The position numbers and the translations under genes are program-made. The notes under the pieces are model-generated. The model did not search any database, was not told where the DNA came from, and saw only the letters and a list, made by a program, of their open reading frames with translations. A DNA stretch of 33,145 nt from a virus: IMG/VR virus record IMGVR_UViG_3300030107_005559, positions 1 to 33,145 of that record; one strand, written 5' to 3'. This document shows, in pieces, positions 1 through 6,309 of the stretch (positions within the stretch are counted from its first letter, which is position 1; each line of letters begins with the position of its first letter).

Positions 1-530
1 TTGAGTTCTTGAATATCATGATAATCGATTCTAGTTATAGCATCGTACTTATGAATTTCCTTGATACGGTTCAGTCTTTCGATTTTAGTCTCCCCATAGA
101 GTTTGATATGTGAACTTTCATCATATTCTTCATCTTGTGCTAAATCTGCTTCTGCTTTAATAAGAGTATGTGTTTCAGTCCTAAGTGAATCATTGGCTTG
201 ATTCAAAGCCATGTATGCTAAGGCATGGTCACATTCTTCTGCCGATTTCCTACTAACATTACAAGTGAAATCTGCTTCGGATAATTTCTCAACAAATTCA
301 AGAGTGATGGGCCAATAATTGTGTGAAGGGTTAGGACTTTGTATTCTATCATAGAGAGCAAAACGCCTGTATGCCTCTTCTATTGAAGTCTGATGTCGAG
401 CGTCACCGATACTACCTACGCCAGTGACCATACACATTACGCCCATTCCCATCGAAGGAATGAATTGGCGTTGAAGCCAAGCAAACTCCTCAAACTTTTC
501 TTTATTATTACATCCTACTATCAACGGCAT
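1..530 (-). CDS. Hypothetical protein, 3' end off the window
   Basis: An open frame of 176 codons starts at ATG 530 and runs off the left edge without a stop. The stop of the upstream gene (TAA) lies one base before this ATG, in the arrangement TAAAATG that recurs at other junctions of this block. The N-terminus reads MPLIVGCNNKEKFEEFAWLQ, followed by a glycine/methionine-rich stretch and a charged helical C-terminal half. I do not recognise the family. It belongs to the minus-strand block of small genes and is probably translated by coupling to the gene before it, whose acidic tail codons supply the Shine-Dalgarno sequence. Truncation prevents any statement about full length. Confidence 0.75.
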   Translation of the reverse strand, partial: MPLIVGCNNKEKFEEFAWLQRQFIPSMGMGVMCMVTGVGSIGDARHQTSIEEAYRRFALYDRIQSPNPSHNYWPITLEFVEKLSEADFTCNVSRKSAEECDHALAYMALNQANDSLRTETHTLIKAEADLAQDEEYDESSHIKLYGETKIERLNRIKEIHKYDAITRIDYHDIQEL

Positions 531-531
531 T

Positions 532-738
532 TTACTCCTCCTCCTCTTCTTCATTTTCCATAGCCTCAATCAATTGTTTCATTTCAGAAATTCTCTTAGT
601 TCTACTCCAAAGTTTGTAAGCATTATCATTCATCGTTTCTAATTCCTCAAGACTATACCTATTCAACAATCTGTTGGGCTTCTTTTCTTTCATCCAAAAA
701 ATTAATTCTTCTATCCATCTCCATTCAATCGGTTTCAT
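532..738 (-). CDS. Small hypothetical protein (68 aa) with acidic tail
   Basis: I chose ATG 738 (MKPIEWRWIEEL) over an in-frame GTG at 747. It follows the upstream stop directly (TGATATG) and has an AGGAG sequence about ten bases before it. The protein is short, rich in Trp, Lys and Glu, probably helical, and ends in a run of six glutamates. Those GAG/GAA codons form the Shine-Dalgarno sequence of the next gene, so the acidic tail is probably shaped by translation signals rather than by function. A promoter of the minus-strand family lies upstream, inside the 3' end of the preceding gene. No function can be assigned. Confidence 0.7.
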   Translation of the reverse strand: MKPIEWRWIEELIFWMKEKKPNRLLNRYSLEELETMNDNAYKLWSRTKRISEMKQLIEAMENEEEEEE

Positions 739-739
739 A

Positions 740-1189
740 TCATTCACTCTCCTGTGTGCTTCCTGTTAAATTGTCCTCTACTTCCACGCTTATATATTTT
801 TCGCTGGCGGGTTCGTTAAGTGTCCAATTGTTTGCTTTATTTAGATTCTCGTCAGTCTTATGAGCGAACCAAACAGTGCAACCCCAATCATGAAAACTAA
901 TGTAGCAAACTGTCGATACTCTACAATTACGATAATCTTGTTTTTCGCCTAAGTTTTGAGTCAAGTTTTCTTTGAATGATTTATACGAAGGAAATCTCAA
1001 GTGTAAAGCCGGTATGCTATTAGAACCGTAAATACCAGCAATCGCTCTAAATTGTCTAAAGGTTTTACCCAATAAAAGAGACTTCTTTTTTCTTTTTTCT
1101 ATTAATCGGGTTACAAAAACAGCATCTTCAAAAGGCCCAAGCCAATCTTCACCTAATTCTCCTAGTGAGTAAGTTATTCCATCGCTCAT
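740..1189 (-). CDS. Hypothetical protein (149 aa) carrying one VFVT repeat
   Basis: The start at ATG 1189 is supported by GGAGGTG just upstream and an ATGA overlap with the preceding gene. The protein is mixed alpha/beta with a lysine-rich segment near residues 31-37. Residues 24-27 (VFVT) are encoded by one copy of the genome-wide 12-mer GTTTTTGTAACC, in the sense orientation. The C-terminal region is encoded by a promoter module for the downstream gene. I recognise no known domain. Its place in a dense run of small coupled genes suggests an accessory or early viral role, which is inference only. Confidence 0.7.
   Translation of the reverse strand: MSDGITYSLGELGEDWLGPFEDAVFVTRLIEKRKKKSLLLGKTFRQFRAIAGIYGSNSIPALHLRFPSYKSFKENLTQNLGEKQDYRNCRVSTVCYISFHDWGCTVWFAHKTDENLNKANNWTLNEPASEKYISVEVEDNLTGSTQESE
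790..820 (-). promoter_or_regulatory. Minus-strand promoter module inside the 740-1189 gene
   Basis: The minus strand reads CTTAACGAACCCGCCAGCG followed by a TATA box at 790-797. It sits within the last codons of the preceding gene and encodes part of that protein (EPASEKYIS). The predicted start of transcription is near 768, giving a leader of about 30 bases before ATG 738. It differs from most other modules by one inserted base in the upstream element. Confidence 0.6.
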
Positions 1190-1644
1190 TCTTTCACCTC
1201 CAAGCCGACTATTTCAAATCCACTCCATTTGGTACAGGCCTTTTGAAAATTATCATCAATTGTATCTAAGATATAATAACCATTTTCATCCCTTTCTATA
1301 ACAAGTTCTTTGATTTCATCCCACGATAAATCGCTTCCTTTCTGATGTTCTTCTGCTAATGAAACCCACGGTGGGAATAAACAATTCATGTCGTTATAAT
1401 TTTGAGCGCGTTCATCCCATCTATCGTTTTCATAATCCCATGTCCATTTGTAATTAGGGTCTGATTCTGAATAATGAATGATACCCTTCTTTACTAAAGA
1501 TGTAGTTATTGCTCTCCATTGTTTAGGATTTAGGCTACAATATCCAGCCGATACCCACATGACTATACCTTGTCCGTCAGTCGTATGGTCTGAAAAAACC
1601 ATGTCCTTAATAAATTCAAATTCTAGTTTCGTTATTTTCTTCAT
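1186..1644 (-). CDS. Hypothetical protein (152 aa)
   Basis: The preferred start is ATG 1644 (MKKITKLEFE). It follows the upstream stop as TAAAATG and has a GAGGAGG sequence about ten bases upstream; two closer in-frame ATG codons lie too near that sequence. The N-terminal 50 residues (EFEFIKDMVFSD, then PKQWRAITTSLVKKGII) look like a winged-helix or compact helical domain. This resembles small phage proteins that use a helix-turn-helix-like fold, but it is weak evidence. A tryptophan- and asparagine-rich middle and an acidic C-terminal part follow. The 3' end overlaps the next start by four bases, consistent with translational coupling. Confidence 0.7.
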   Translation of the reverse strand: MKKITKLEFEFIKDMVFSDHTTDGQGIVMWVSAGYCSLNPKQWRAITTSLVKKGIIHYSESDPNYKWTWDYENDRWDERAQNYNDMNCLFPPWVSLAEEHQKGSDLSWDEIKELVIERDENGYYILDTIDDNFQKACTKWSGFEIVGLEVKE

Positions 1645-1645
1645 T

Positions 1646-1846
1646 TTATTCATCCTCCTCAAAATATCTTAATATCTTTTTTATTGTGTGATTTGAAAAC
1701 TCATCTTCCATATGAGCCTTATCAAGAGCGTAAATCAATCTCAATCTTTCACTAGGTTGCTCTAACGCCTTCGTAAAAAGCGATGCTAATTTATTATACC
1801 TGTACGCTTTCATTTTCTTCATTTCTGCATATTCTTCTAAATCCAT
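1646..1846 (-). CDS. Small hypothetical protein (66 aa), helical
   Basis: ATG 1846 is preceded by GGAGGAAG and follows the upstream stop in the arrangement TAATATG. The sequence is nearly all helical (residues 1-50 rich in Leu, Ala, Lys, Glu) and ends in FEEDE, whose codons provide the Shine-Dalgarno sequence of the next gene. I do not recognise a family. The gene sits in a tight run with its neighbours and is likely co-transcribed with them. Confidence 0.65.
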   Translation of the reverse strand: MDLEEYAEMKKMKAYRYNKLASLFTKALEQPSERLRLIYALDKAHMEDEFSNHTIKKILRYFEEDE

Positions 1847-1847
1847 A

Positions 1848-2159
1848 TTATTCTTCCTCCTTGATTATTTTTACTGCATCCATTATGGACATGACGCTCC
1901 ATTCTACTTCGCTTGAACCTTCAATCAAGACGTTACCATCTCCACCGTATTCGCACCATTTCCAATTAGGATAGTGCATTAGCATTTTGTGAAAGCATTC
2001 TTTTATTGAATCATATTTTTTGATAGCCTCTCCTAATGTAGCAATCTCATATGAATCATCAGCAACACCTAAACTATAATCCCCATTATCATCTATATGA
2101 CCATCTTCGGGGCCGTACCAAACAAGCACATTAAATTCTCTCATTACATATTCACTCAT
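1848..2159 (-). CDS. Hypothetical protein (103 aa)
   Basis: The start at ATG 2159 overlaps the stop of the upstream mini-gene (ATGA). The protein has two Trp-rich segments (VLVWYG near residues 11-16 and PNWKWCEYGGDG near 64-75) and looks like a small alpha/beta fold. The ending KIIKEEE is encoded by the AAGGAGG sequence that serves the following gene. No family is recognised. Confidence 0.7.
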   Translation of the reverse strand: MSEYVMREFNVLVWYGPEDGHIDDNGDYSLGVADDSYEIATLGEAIKKYDSIKECFHKMLMHYPNWKWCEYGGDGNVLIEGSSEVEWSVMSIMDAVKIIKEEE

Positions 2160-2320
2160 TCTTGTTCACCTTCTCTTGTTTCCGGCATACATTCGGGATG
2201 ATACCAACGCTTCATTTTATCTCGCTCCGTTGCTCCAACTTTATCAAAACTGAAATCCTCATAATGTGTAATCGGTTCCCCGCATTTCTTACAGGTGAAT
2301 GGTGTCCTTCTTAGTCCCAT
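2156..2320 (-). CDS. Zinc-finger-like mini-protein (54 aa)
   Basis: This frame starts at ATG 2320, exactly 25.5 bp from the centre of a TATA box, so its mRNA is probably leaderless. Cys10, Cys13, His41 and Cys44 form a C-x2-C plus H-x2-C set (FTCKKCGEP and YHPECMPE), a pattern typical of small treble-clef or LIM/PARP-like zinc fingers. The body between the pairs is charged and contains a helix. The stop overlaps the start of the next gene. The likely role is nucleic-acid or protein binding; the specific function is unknown. Confidence 0.7.
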   Translation of the reverse strand: MGLRRTPFTCKKCGEPITHYEDFSFDKVGATERDKMKRWYHPECMPETREGEQE

Positions 2321-2322
2321 AT

Positions 2323-2610
2323 TTACTCCTCTCCTTCTAGGTATTTATAGTTTTCGTTAGCGGGTTCGTAAGTTCGTATAATTTGATTCATTTTTCTTAG
2401 TATATCAAAAGCATGAATCAATCTATCCGTTGCATAATCCATAGCATAATCGTACCCTTCTTCTTCTATCATCCCATCAAGGAAATTATAATGCTCAAGA
2501 ACTGTTTCACAGACTTCCCAATTGTTAAGGAAATTCCATTCACCAATCTCAATAGCCAATTCAATCCATCGTTGGTTTTTAGCCAATTCTTCAAAAATTC
2601 TTGTTACCAT
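2323..2610 (-). CDS. Hypothetical protein (95 aa)
   Basis: ATG 2610 overlaps the upstream stop (TAATG). The protein is predominantly helical (for example RIFEELAKNQRWIELAIEIG) with a central acidic segment (GMIEEEGYDYAMDYATDRL). The last 20 residues, TYEPANENYKYLEGEE, are encoded by the promoter and Shine-Dalgarno signals of the next gene, so this tail is not good evidence for function. A related tail (KPANES, KPAIDS) recurs in unrelated neighbours for the same reason. The family is not recognised. Confidence 0.7.
   Translation of the reverse strand: MVTRIFEELAKNQRWIELAIEIGEWNFLNNWEVCETVLEHYNFLDGMIEEEGYDYAMDYATDRLIHAFDILRKMNQIIRTYEPANENYKYLEGEE
2342..2373 (-). promoter_or_regulatory. Minus-strand leaderless promoter module
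   Basis: The element CTTACGAACCCGCTAACG (2356-2373 on the plus-strand numbering) is followed by TATAAATA at 2342-2349. The TATA centre lies 25.5 bp from ATG 2320. The element lies inside the 3' end of the upstream gene and encodes its residues TYEPANEN. Confidence 0.75.
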
Positions 2611-2990
2611 TAAGCATCATCTCCTAGAACTTCTTCCCTTAGCATAGTGATTACTTCATCAACAACATCGGGATATTTTTCACTATCGGGTTTGTAAGAC
2701 CAATCAACAATCGGTACGACATCACACCACGCATCTCCAGTATAATCAACGGCTACTGTTTGAGAATTCCCTGTTTCTTTGTTGAACAGTCTTACGTTAC
2801 AACCCTCAAAGTTTTGAGATTGATACGTCACTTCATCCAAATCAGAAAAGTCAAGCGGTCTTACTTCTTCATATCCGTAACCCATCCAAGTTACCTCAAA
2901 TCCTCGTTCTCTCATTTCCCAAAAGAAGGCGTATAAATTATCGCCAAACTTAAAGTTACAAATTCTTTCTTTCTTTATTCTTCCTCTCAT
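2610..2990 (-). CDS. Hypothetical protein (126 aa)
   Basis: ATG 2990 overlaps the upstream stop (ATGA). The N-terminus is basic (MRGRIKKERI) and is followed by a beta-rich body with several aromatic residues and a possible two-strand repeat (CNVRLFNKETGNSQTVAVDY). A weak copy of the promoter element is embedded near the 3' end (2681-2698) and encodes SYKPDSEK. No family is recognised. It is coupled to genes on both sides. Confidence 0.7.
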   Translation of the reverse strand: MRGRIKKERICNFKFGDNLYAFFWEMRERGFEVTWMGYGYEEVRPLDFSDLDEVTYQSQNFEGCNVRLFNKETGNSQTVAVDYTGDAWCDVVPIVDWSYKPDSEKYPDVVDEVITMLREEVLGDDA

Positions 2991-3280
2991 TGTTTCACAC
3001 TCCTTTTTTCTGCCCTATCGTAAGCATAATCCCATAAATCCTGTACTGAATCTTCTAAGATGTCTCTAGCATTATCATAATAGTCGGTCCAAACTAATCT
3101 TCCTCGACCCAATGATTTTCTGTATAAATCATCTTCTGAAAATCCTATTACTGGTCTATGTTGTCCGTCTTTGAATTCGATTACACCAATCCAAATAGTA
3201 GTATTACCATTTACCGATTGAGGTAAATCATCATTCGCTTCAAAAATTTCTTCTGCTAATTTGTCTATGTTATTCGTCAT
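2987..3280 (-). CDS. Hypothetical protein (97 aa), first gene of a unit
   Basis: ATG 3280 lies 25.5 bp from the centre of a TATA box, so it is the promoter-proximal gene of its unit. A Shine-Dalgarno-like GGAGAGG also lies just upstream, at or near the predicted start of transcription. The protein (MTNNIDKLAEEIFEANDDLP onward) looks alpha/beta with a central IGVIEF strand and an acidic, helical C-terminal half. No family is recognised. Confidence 0.7.
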   Translation of the reverse strand: MTNNIDKLAEEIFEANDDLPQSVNGNTTIWIGVIEFKDGQHRPVIGFSEDDLYRKSLGRGRLVWTDYYDNARDILEDSVQDLWDYAYDRAEKRSVKQ

Positions 3281-3301
3281 ATTTAGTCCTCTCCTTTCAA
3301 C

Positions 3302-3333
3302 TATTTATACCTTCCGATGGCGGGTTCGTAAGG
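3302..3333 (-). promoter_or_regulatory. Minus-strand leaderless promoter module
   Basis: CTTACGAACCCGCCATCG is followed by TATAAATA (3302-3309) whose centre lies 25.5 bp upstream of ATG 3280. The element starts directly after the stop codon of the upstream gene. It is a clean intergenic example of the module. Confidence 0.78.
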
Positions 3334-3334
3334 T

Positions 3335-3667
3335 TTACCAATCCTCCACGATTATGCCGATTTGAATTTGAATCCAACCGCCGTATTCGCACTTATCATA
3401 ACCCCAAACAGGAATTACATGGGTATAGTCACTGATTTCTTCATCATCATTTAGACCGTAGGCTTCTCGGATTTCATCTTCATCCTCATATTCGGTATAT
3501 CCACAACAAATAGCGATGGGGTCATATTCAAACTCTTCCCCAATATCTTCTTCCAGTTGTTCAAAGTATTCAAACAGGGCTTGCCTCCCTTCGTAAGAGA
3601 AGTTATTCTCTCGGTTATAAATCCTAAATCCATCTATAAAATCGTGTTCACTTACTGTTTGTTTCAT
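3335..3667 (-). CDS. Phage-type conserved hypothetical protein (110 aa)
   Basis: ATG 3667 overlaps the upstream stop (TAATG). The segment FEYDPIAICCGYTEYEDEDE near residues 46-65 resembles a sequence often met in small phage proteins of unknown function (a Y/FD-IAICC-YTEY core followed by an acidic stretch and an LNDDEEI-like loop). I know no biochemical role for that group. The C-terminal part is beta-rich (WIQIQIGIIVEDW). The protein is acidic overall. The resemblance is from memory and should be treated as moderate. Confidence 0.7.
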   Translation of the reverse strand: MKQTVSEHDFIDGFRIYNRENNFSYEGRQALFEYFEQLEEDIGEEFEYDPIAICCGYTEYEDEDEIREAYGLNDDEEISDYTHVIPVWGYDKCEYGGWIQIQIGIIVEDW

Positions 3668-3927
3668 TAATAATCACCCTCTTCATAGTATTTTTCAATA
3701 TGTAATTCTAGTCCGTGAATAGCATCGGGATGTATATTCGCTTCATCCTTAGTATAAAGAACCCCACCAATCATTACTGAATTTTCATGATTCATCGGGT
3801 CTTGAAAAACCTCTTCAACATCGGGAGCATATTCAAGAATCCACTTTTCATATTTTCTTAATCTCCGAACCTGCATCCTAAGATATGCAATATCCTTTAC
3901 TAGCGTTAGAATTTCACTACTACTCAT
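3667..3927 (-). CDS. Small coiled-coil protein (86 aa)
   Basis: ATG 3927 follows a GGAGGAG sequence and a TATA box of the promoter family lies 23.5 bp upstream. Residues 1-30 form a probable amphipathic helix or short coiled coil (LVKDIAYLRMQVRRLRKYEK). A compact domain with a VMIGGVLYTK strand follows. The end EEGDY* matches the DDY and ADY ends of other genes here, because the GGTGATTATTAATG junction carries the next gene's start signals. Function unknown. Confidence 0.68.
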   Translation of the reverse strand: MSSSEILTLVKDIAYLRMQVRRLRKYEKWILEYAPDVEEVFQDPMNHENSVMIGGVLYTKDEANIHPDAIHGLELHIEKYYEEGDY

Positions 3928-3929
3928 AT

Positions 3930-4337
3930 TTACTCCTCCTCTTCTTTATTTATAACACTTTCGTTAGCGGGTTTGTAAGGTTTATTGCTAATATTATCCC
4001 AATCCCATTTATCTTCTACGAGCATAGATTCACCTATCGCAGAAACTTTATCCATTACCTCTTCAATCATGTTGTTATATTCATAAGGAATATTATATCT
4101 ATTGCCCCAAGAATCATATTTTGTGTATAATATATTGAACAATTCTTGACGCACCTCATCTATTTGGATTTTCAAAGATACTATTTCATCTTTGGTTGGA
4201 TTTAGATTTATCATAGTTTTATCATCATCTTCTGAACACCAATTACAAACAGGACAAGAAGAAAGCCAATCGCCTCCCCAAGCATCATCATAAAATGGCC
4301 TTTCGATAATTTCAGTATCACAATGAGAACATTCCAT
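3930..4337 (-). CDS. Zinc-ribbon protein (135 aa)
   Basis: I place the start at ATG 4337 (MECSHCDTE) because GGAGGT lies at good spacing and the upstream mini-gene stops one base before it. A longer in-frame start at 4352 would overlap that gene. Cys3/Cys6 and Cys28/Cys31 form a zinc ribbon in the first 40 residues. A helical region follows (about residues 45-110, with EIVSLKIQIDEVRQELFNIL as a possible coiled coil). The C-terminal tail PANESVINKEEEE overlaps a promoter and a Shine-Dalgarno sequence. A nucleic-acid-binding or adaptor role is plausible but not shown. Confidence 0.72.
   Translation of the reverse strand: MECSHCDTEIIERPFYDDAWGGDWLSSCPVCNWCSEDDDKTMINLNPTKDEIVSLKIQIDEVRQELFNILYTKYDSWGNRYNIPYEYNNMIEEVMDKVSAIGESMLVEDKWDWDNISNKPYKPANESVINKEEEE
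3947..3980 (-). promoter_or_regulatory. Minus-strand promoter module
   Basis: CTTACAAACCCGCTAACG (3962-3979) is followed by TATAAATA at 3947-3954, centred 23.5 bp from ATG 3927. It lies within the 3' end of the upstream gene and encodes the residues KPYKPANES. Confidence 0.72.
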
Positions 4338-4338
4338 T

Positions 4339-4428
4339 TTACTTACCTCCATAAAATACCATTGATGGTGATATGCGTTTAATAAATTCCGTTAGGAATG
4401 TTGGTTGTGTGTTGTCTTCTTTGCTCAT
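4339..4428 (-). CDS. Leaderless mini-gene (29 aa)
   Basis: ATG 4428 lies 25.5 bp from the centre of a strong TATA box that follows a perfect promoter element, and the frame ends one base before the next gene. The peptide starts MSKEDNTQPTFLTEFIKRIS. Its last codons supply the GGAGGT Shine-Dalgarno sequence of the zinc-ribbon gene. It could be a real micro-protein or a leader that couples translation of the next gene. No family is recognised. Confidence 0.55.
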   Translation of the reverse strand: MSKEDNTQPTFLTEFIKRISPSMVFYGGK

Positions 4429-4449
4429 ATATATCCATTATCGCCCTAG

Positions 4450-4481
4450 TATATAAACCTGTCGATGGCGGGTTTGTAAGG
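4450..4481 (-). promoter_or_regulatory. Minus-strand leaderless promoter module
   Basis: CTTACAAACCCGCCATCG is followed by a TATA box (4450-4457) centred 25.5 bp from ATG 4428. A copy of GTTTTTGTAACC pointing away from the gene (4498-4509) lies just upstream, as at two other block-leading promoters (5113 and about 8036). Confidence 0.75.
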
Positions 4482-4514
4482 TTTTTTCGACCACATTGTT
4501 TTTGTAACCGTAAC

Positions 4515-4707
4515 AAAAAATAAAAAAACTTACGACCCCCTTCTCGGTCCTCCACCACTACCGGATGAGGGTGGGCCAAAAAAGGGGCCGTAAAAAATGA
4601 ATATGGTCAACGGGGAGGAATGCGCGTCCTCTTTTCCCCAAAGGGTTTTTAATATCCCAACTATCGGTAGCGAGCCGACTTGATACAGGAATCTCCGCCG
4701 TTGTGTA
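4515..4707 (-). ncRNA. Candidate non-coding transcript
   Basis: A complete promoter module (element plus TATA at 4729-4736) points into this stretch, but no start codon lies at the expected distance. The only nearby ATG (4726) gives a four-codon frame ending in TAG. The predicted transcript would start near 4707, is richer in GC than its surroundings, and reaches a T-rich tract (TTTTTTTATTTTTTG on the minus strand) near 4510-4525. Part of it is open as the tail of a frame that starts inside the neighbouring gene, but that frame is mostly antisense-like in composition. I call it a candidate RNA on promoter position alone. Confidence 0.3.
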
Positions 4708-4728
4708 AAATGAACTAATCTTCCATAG

Positions 4729-4760
4729 TATATAAGGTTTTTTATAGCGGGTTTGTAAGG
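4729..4760 (-). promoter_or_regulatory. Minus-strand promoter module with no ATG at the usual distance
   Basis: CTTACAAACCCGCTAT is followed by CTTATATA (4729-4736 in plus numbering). Transcription is expected near 4707. Unlike the other modules it is not followed by a coding start, which suggests an untranslated product. Confidence 0.6.
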
Positions 4761-4761
4761 A

Positions 4762-5058
4762 TTAGTATATCCCAAATCCAATAAAAGGAGTAATCCTTTC
4801 ATCGGGGAAATTTGTAATATACCAAGCGCGAGTCATCTTGTCGATTCTTTCTAATAAGTTTGCATATCTTGACGGACCCATATCGTATTTTATGCCTCTT
4901 ACATCTACCCAAAACATATGTCTATCATAACAAGCATGGACTATTTCACTAAACTCATCTTTTGTTTTACATTTGGATAATGCTATTCTCACAGTTTTTT
5001 CCCAACCATCAAAAGTTCGGGAGTTGTAAATGTAATCTACGGGTTTCATCTTACTCAT
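4762..5058 (-). CDS. Hypothetical protein (98 aa)
   Basis: I place the start at ATG 5058 (MSKMKPVDYI), 25.5 bp from the TATA centre, instead of an in-frame TTG at 5067. The protein looks like a compact helical domain with a basic first half (TVRIALSKCKTKDEFSEIV) and an aromatic-rich second half. The stop codon is followed after a few bases by the promoter element for the candidate RNA. The phrase PVDYI also occurs in the protein at 7243, but the rest does not match clearly. Family not recognised. Confidence 0.7.
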   Translation of the reverse strand: MSKMKPVDYIYNSRTFDGWEKTVRIALSKCKTKDEFSEIVHACYDRHMFWVDVRGIKYDMGPSRYANLLERIDKMTRAWYITNFPDERITPFIGFGIY

Positions 5059-5079
5059 ATATACCAATTATCGCTATAC

Positions 5080-5111
5080 TATTTATAGTTTGTGTTAGCG
5101 GGTTCGTAAGG
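5080..5111 (-). promoter_or_regulatory. Minus-strand leaderless promoter module
   Basis: CTTACGAACCCGCTAACA is followed by TATAAATA at 5080-5087, centred 25.5 bp from ATG 5058. A copy of the 12-mer repeat (5113-5124) abuts the upstream edge of the element, so the two related TTACRAA cores lie side by side on the minus strand. Confidence 0.78.
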
Positions 5112-5112
5112 T

Positions 5113-5614
5113 GTTTTTGTAACCGTAACTTTTTATTTTACCAACCTAAATGTTTTTGTAACCCTAACTTTTTGTAGCGGATTTTTAGGATTTTGTTTTT
5201 GTAACCTTAAGTTTCGGCTGGAGAAAGCGGGTTACAAAAACTGTTTTTGTAACCGGCGCGAGCGAGCAAAAAAAATAGCGCGAAAAAAACGGGTTACAAA
5301 AACTTATAGAAGTCTGTAACAATGGGTTACAAAAACTCTCTTAGGGTTTTCGCTCGGAGTGAGGGATTTACCGACAAACGAAGCGAGGATAGTTGTTCCC
5401 TCGTTGGGTATGTAAGAATGGGTTACAAAAACTCTCTTATGTTTTTTTGGTTTCTACTTTCTGGCCAACCTCCACAAGGGCGCATTTCCATATAACTTTA
5501 CGGTTTGGCGGGAGTAACTACTCTGCATATTTTACAGGCATAGTAGAGTGACTATGATTAACTTCCAATGCACGCTCTCGGAGCCATTGGAATGTGATAA
5601 TGGGTTACAAAAAC
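5113..5614. repeat. GTTTTTGTAACC repeat region, intergenic
   Basis: This gene-free stretch of about 500 bases holds nine exact copies of the 12-mer: forward at 5113, 5152, 5195 and 5243, and reverse at 5230, 5292, 5325, 5421 and 5603. The last copy abuts the TAA of the 5615 gene with no gap. The copies at 5113 and 5152 are extended by a shared TAACTTTTT. A degenerate promoter-like element (TAGCGGATTTTTAGG) lies near 5175-5190 without a clear gene. Two hairpins lie at 5518-5592. I see no convincing coding frame here. Confidence 0.85.
5518..5592. other. Pair of hairpins, possible structured RNA
   Basis: CTACTCTGC (5518-5526) pairs with GCATAGTAG (5538-5546), eight of nine positions matching. 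TTCCAATG (5563-5570) pairs perfectly with CATTGGAA (5585-5592), and GCTC/GAGC form an inner stem with a three-base loop. Both lie in a segment without repeats between 12-mer copies at 5421 and 5603. No TATA box is clear on either strand, so an RNA, a terminator or a DNA-level structure are all possible. Confidence 0.4.
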
Positions 5615-6058
5615 TTATTGTTTCTTCCTCCTTACATGATATACTGATGTGATTCTATGCCTTCGGCCACTTGTCCAATCATGGATTTGACCTGCTCGGA
5701 CACACAAAACATGTCTTGAAGTGAAAACAATATACACGCCACGTTTCGGGATAATTCCGGCCCGTTGCATGGCTCCAATAGTCATAGACGAACCGAATTT
5801 TTTCCTCCAAAGGGTCGGACTCATTTTGTGATTACCTTCAACCGGCTCGGTTACAAAATCTAAATCGTTGATGGCTTTTAGCATTCTTGATTCAGTAAGA
5901 CCTTTCCGATAACTTCTACCACGAAGGGCGCATTTACCATGAGCAGTTTCATAATTTACGCCGGTAGCAATCGCAACCGCCGTGACCGTACAATCATTCA
6001 TTTCGCCCCATTTATCCGAGGCTTTAGACATCTTCTTAAACAATTTTGATTCGCTCAT
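5615..6058 (-). CDS. Papain-like cysteine peptidase fold protein (147 aa)
   Basis: The sequence matches a type of phage protein with a papain/C39-like fold. It has an NDC motif at residues 21-23 followed by TVTAVAIATGVNYETAH, then VYIVFTSRHVLCV with His116, then GQIHDW with Asp127. Cys23, His116 and Asp127 fit a catalytic triad by order and spacing. Length fits the small phage members. Start ATG 6058 has GGAGAGGAG upstream. Residues 68-70 (FVT) come from a copy of the 12-mer (core TTTTGTAACC), and the stop codon abuts another copy. Substrate unknown; cleavage of a host or viral protein is inference. No signal peptide, so it acts in the cytoplasm. Confidence 0.72.
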   Translation of the reverse strand: MSESKLFKKMSKASDKWGEMNDCTVTAVAIATGVNYETAHGKCALRGRSYRKGLTESRMLKAINDLDFVTEPVEGNHKMSPTLWRKKFGSSMTIGAMQRAGIIPKRGVYIVFTSRHVLCVRAGQIHDWTSGRRHRITSVYHVRRKKQ

Positions 6059-6060
6059 AT

Positions 6061-6309
6061 TTACTCCTCTCCTGATTCTCGGTACGAACCATAGTTCGAC
6101 ATCTCGGTACGACCTAACTCTTCTTCTATCCTATCAAGTAGTTGGGATGGTAGTTCGCATAGGAAATCAGTCCACTCAAGAAGATAGCGAAGCATCCCCA
6201 CACTCTTAATGAAAGCAACAGAATCGAAGTCAGTTCCCTCGGTATCTGCCTTCTCTTTGTAAAATGTGTAAGCCTCCGAAACACAGTCAAATTGAAATCG
6301 TCCTTTCAT
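6061..6309 (-). CDS. Small hypothetical protein (82 aa)
   Basis: I place the start at ATG 6309 because it overlaps the stop of the preceding gene (ATGA); a longer frame to 6345 would lie within that gene. The protein is helical, acidic and leucine-rich in its second half (RYLLEWTDFLCELPSQLLDR). It ends ESGEE, whose codons form the GGAGAGGAG ribosome-binding sequence of the peptidase-like gene. No family is recognised. Confidence 0.68.
   Translation of the reverse strand: MKGRFQFDCVSEAYTFYKEKADTEGTDFDSVAFIKSVGMLRYLLEWTDFLCELPSQLLDRIEEELGRTEMSNYGSYRESGEE

Noticed and set aside
2643-2698. Internal promoter and start (ATG 2645) within the 2610 gene giving an 11-residue product
   Set aside because: The element is degenerate and the TATA box is poor; it more likely serves, if at all, the next gene at 2610.
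4379-4579. Minus-strand frame of 66 codons
   Set aside because: It overlaps the mini-gene 4339-4428 and its promoter in another frame and has no start signals.
4515-4707. tRNA gene in the GC-richer stretch
   Set aside because: No TPsiC-arm consensus or cloverleaf could be formed by eye. No tRNA was seen anywhere in the window.
4530-4802. Minus-strand frame starting in the 4762 gene and ending in a Gly-Ser-Pro-rich tail
   Set aside because: It begins inside another gene, crosses a promoter module, and has biased composition; a non-coding RNA is a better reading.
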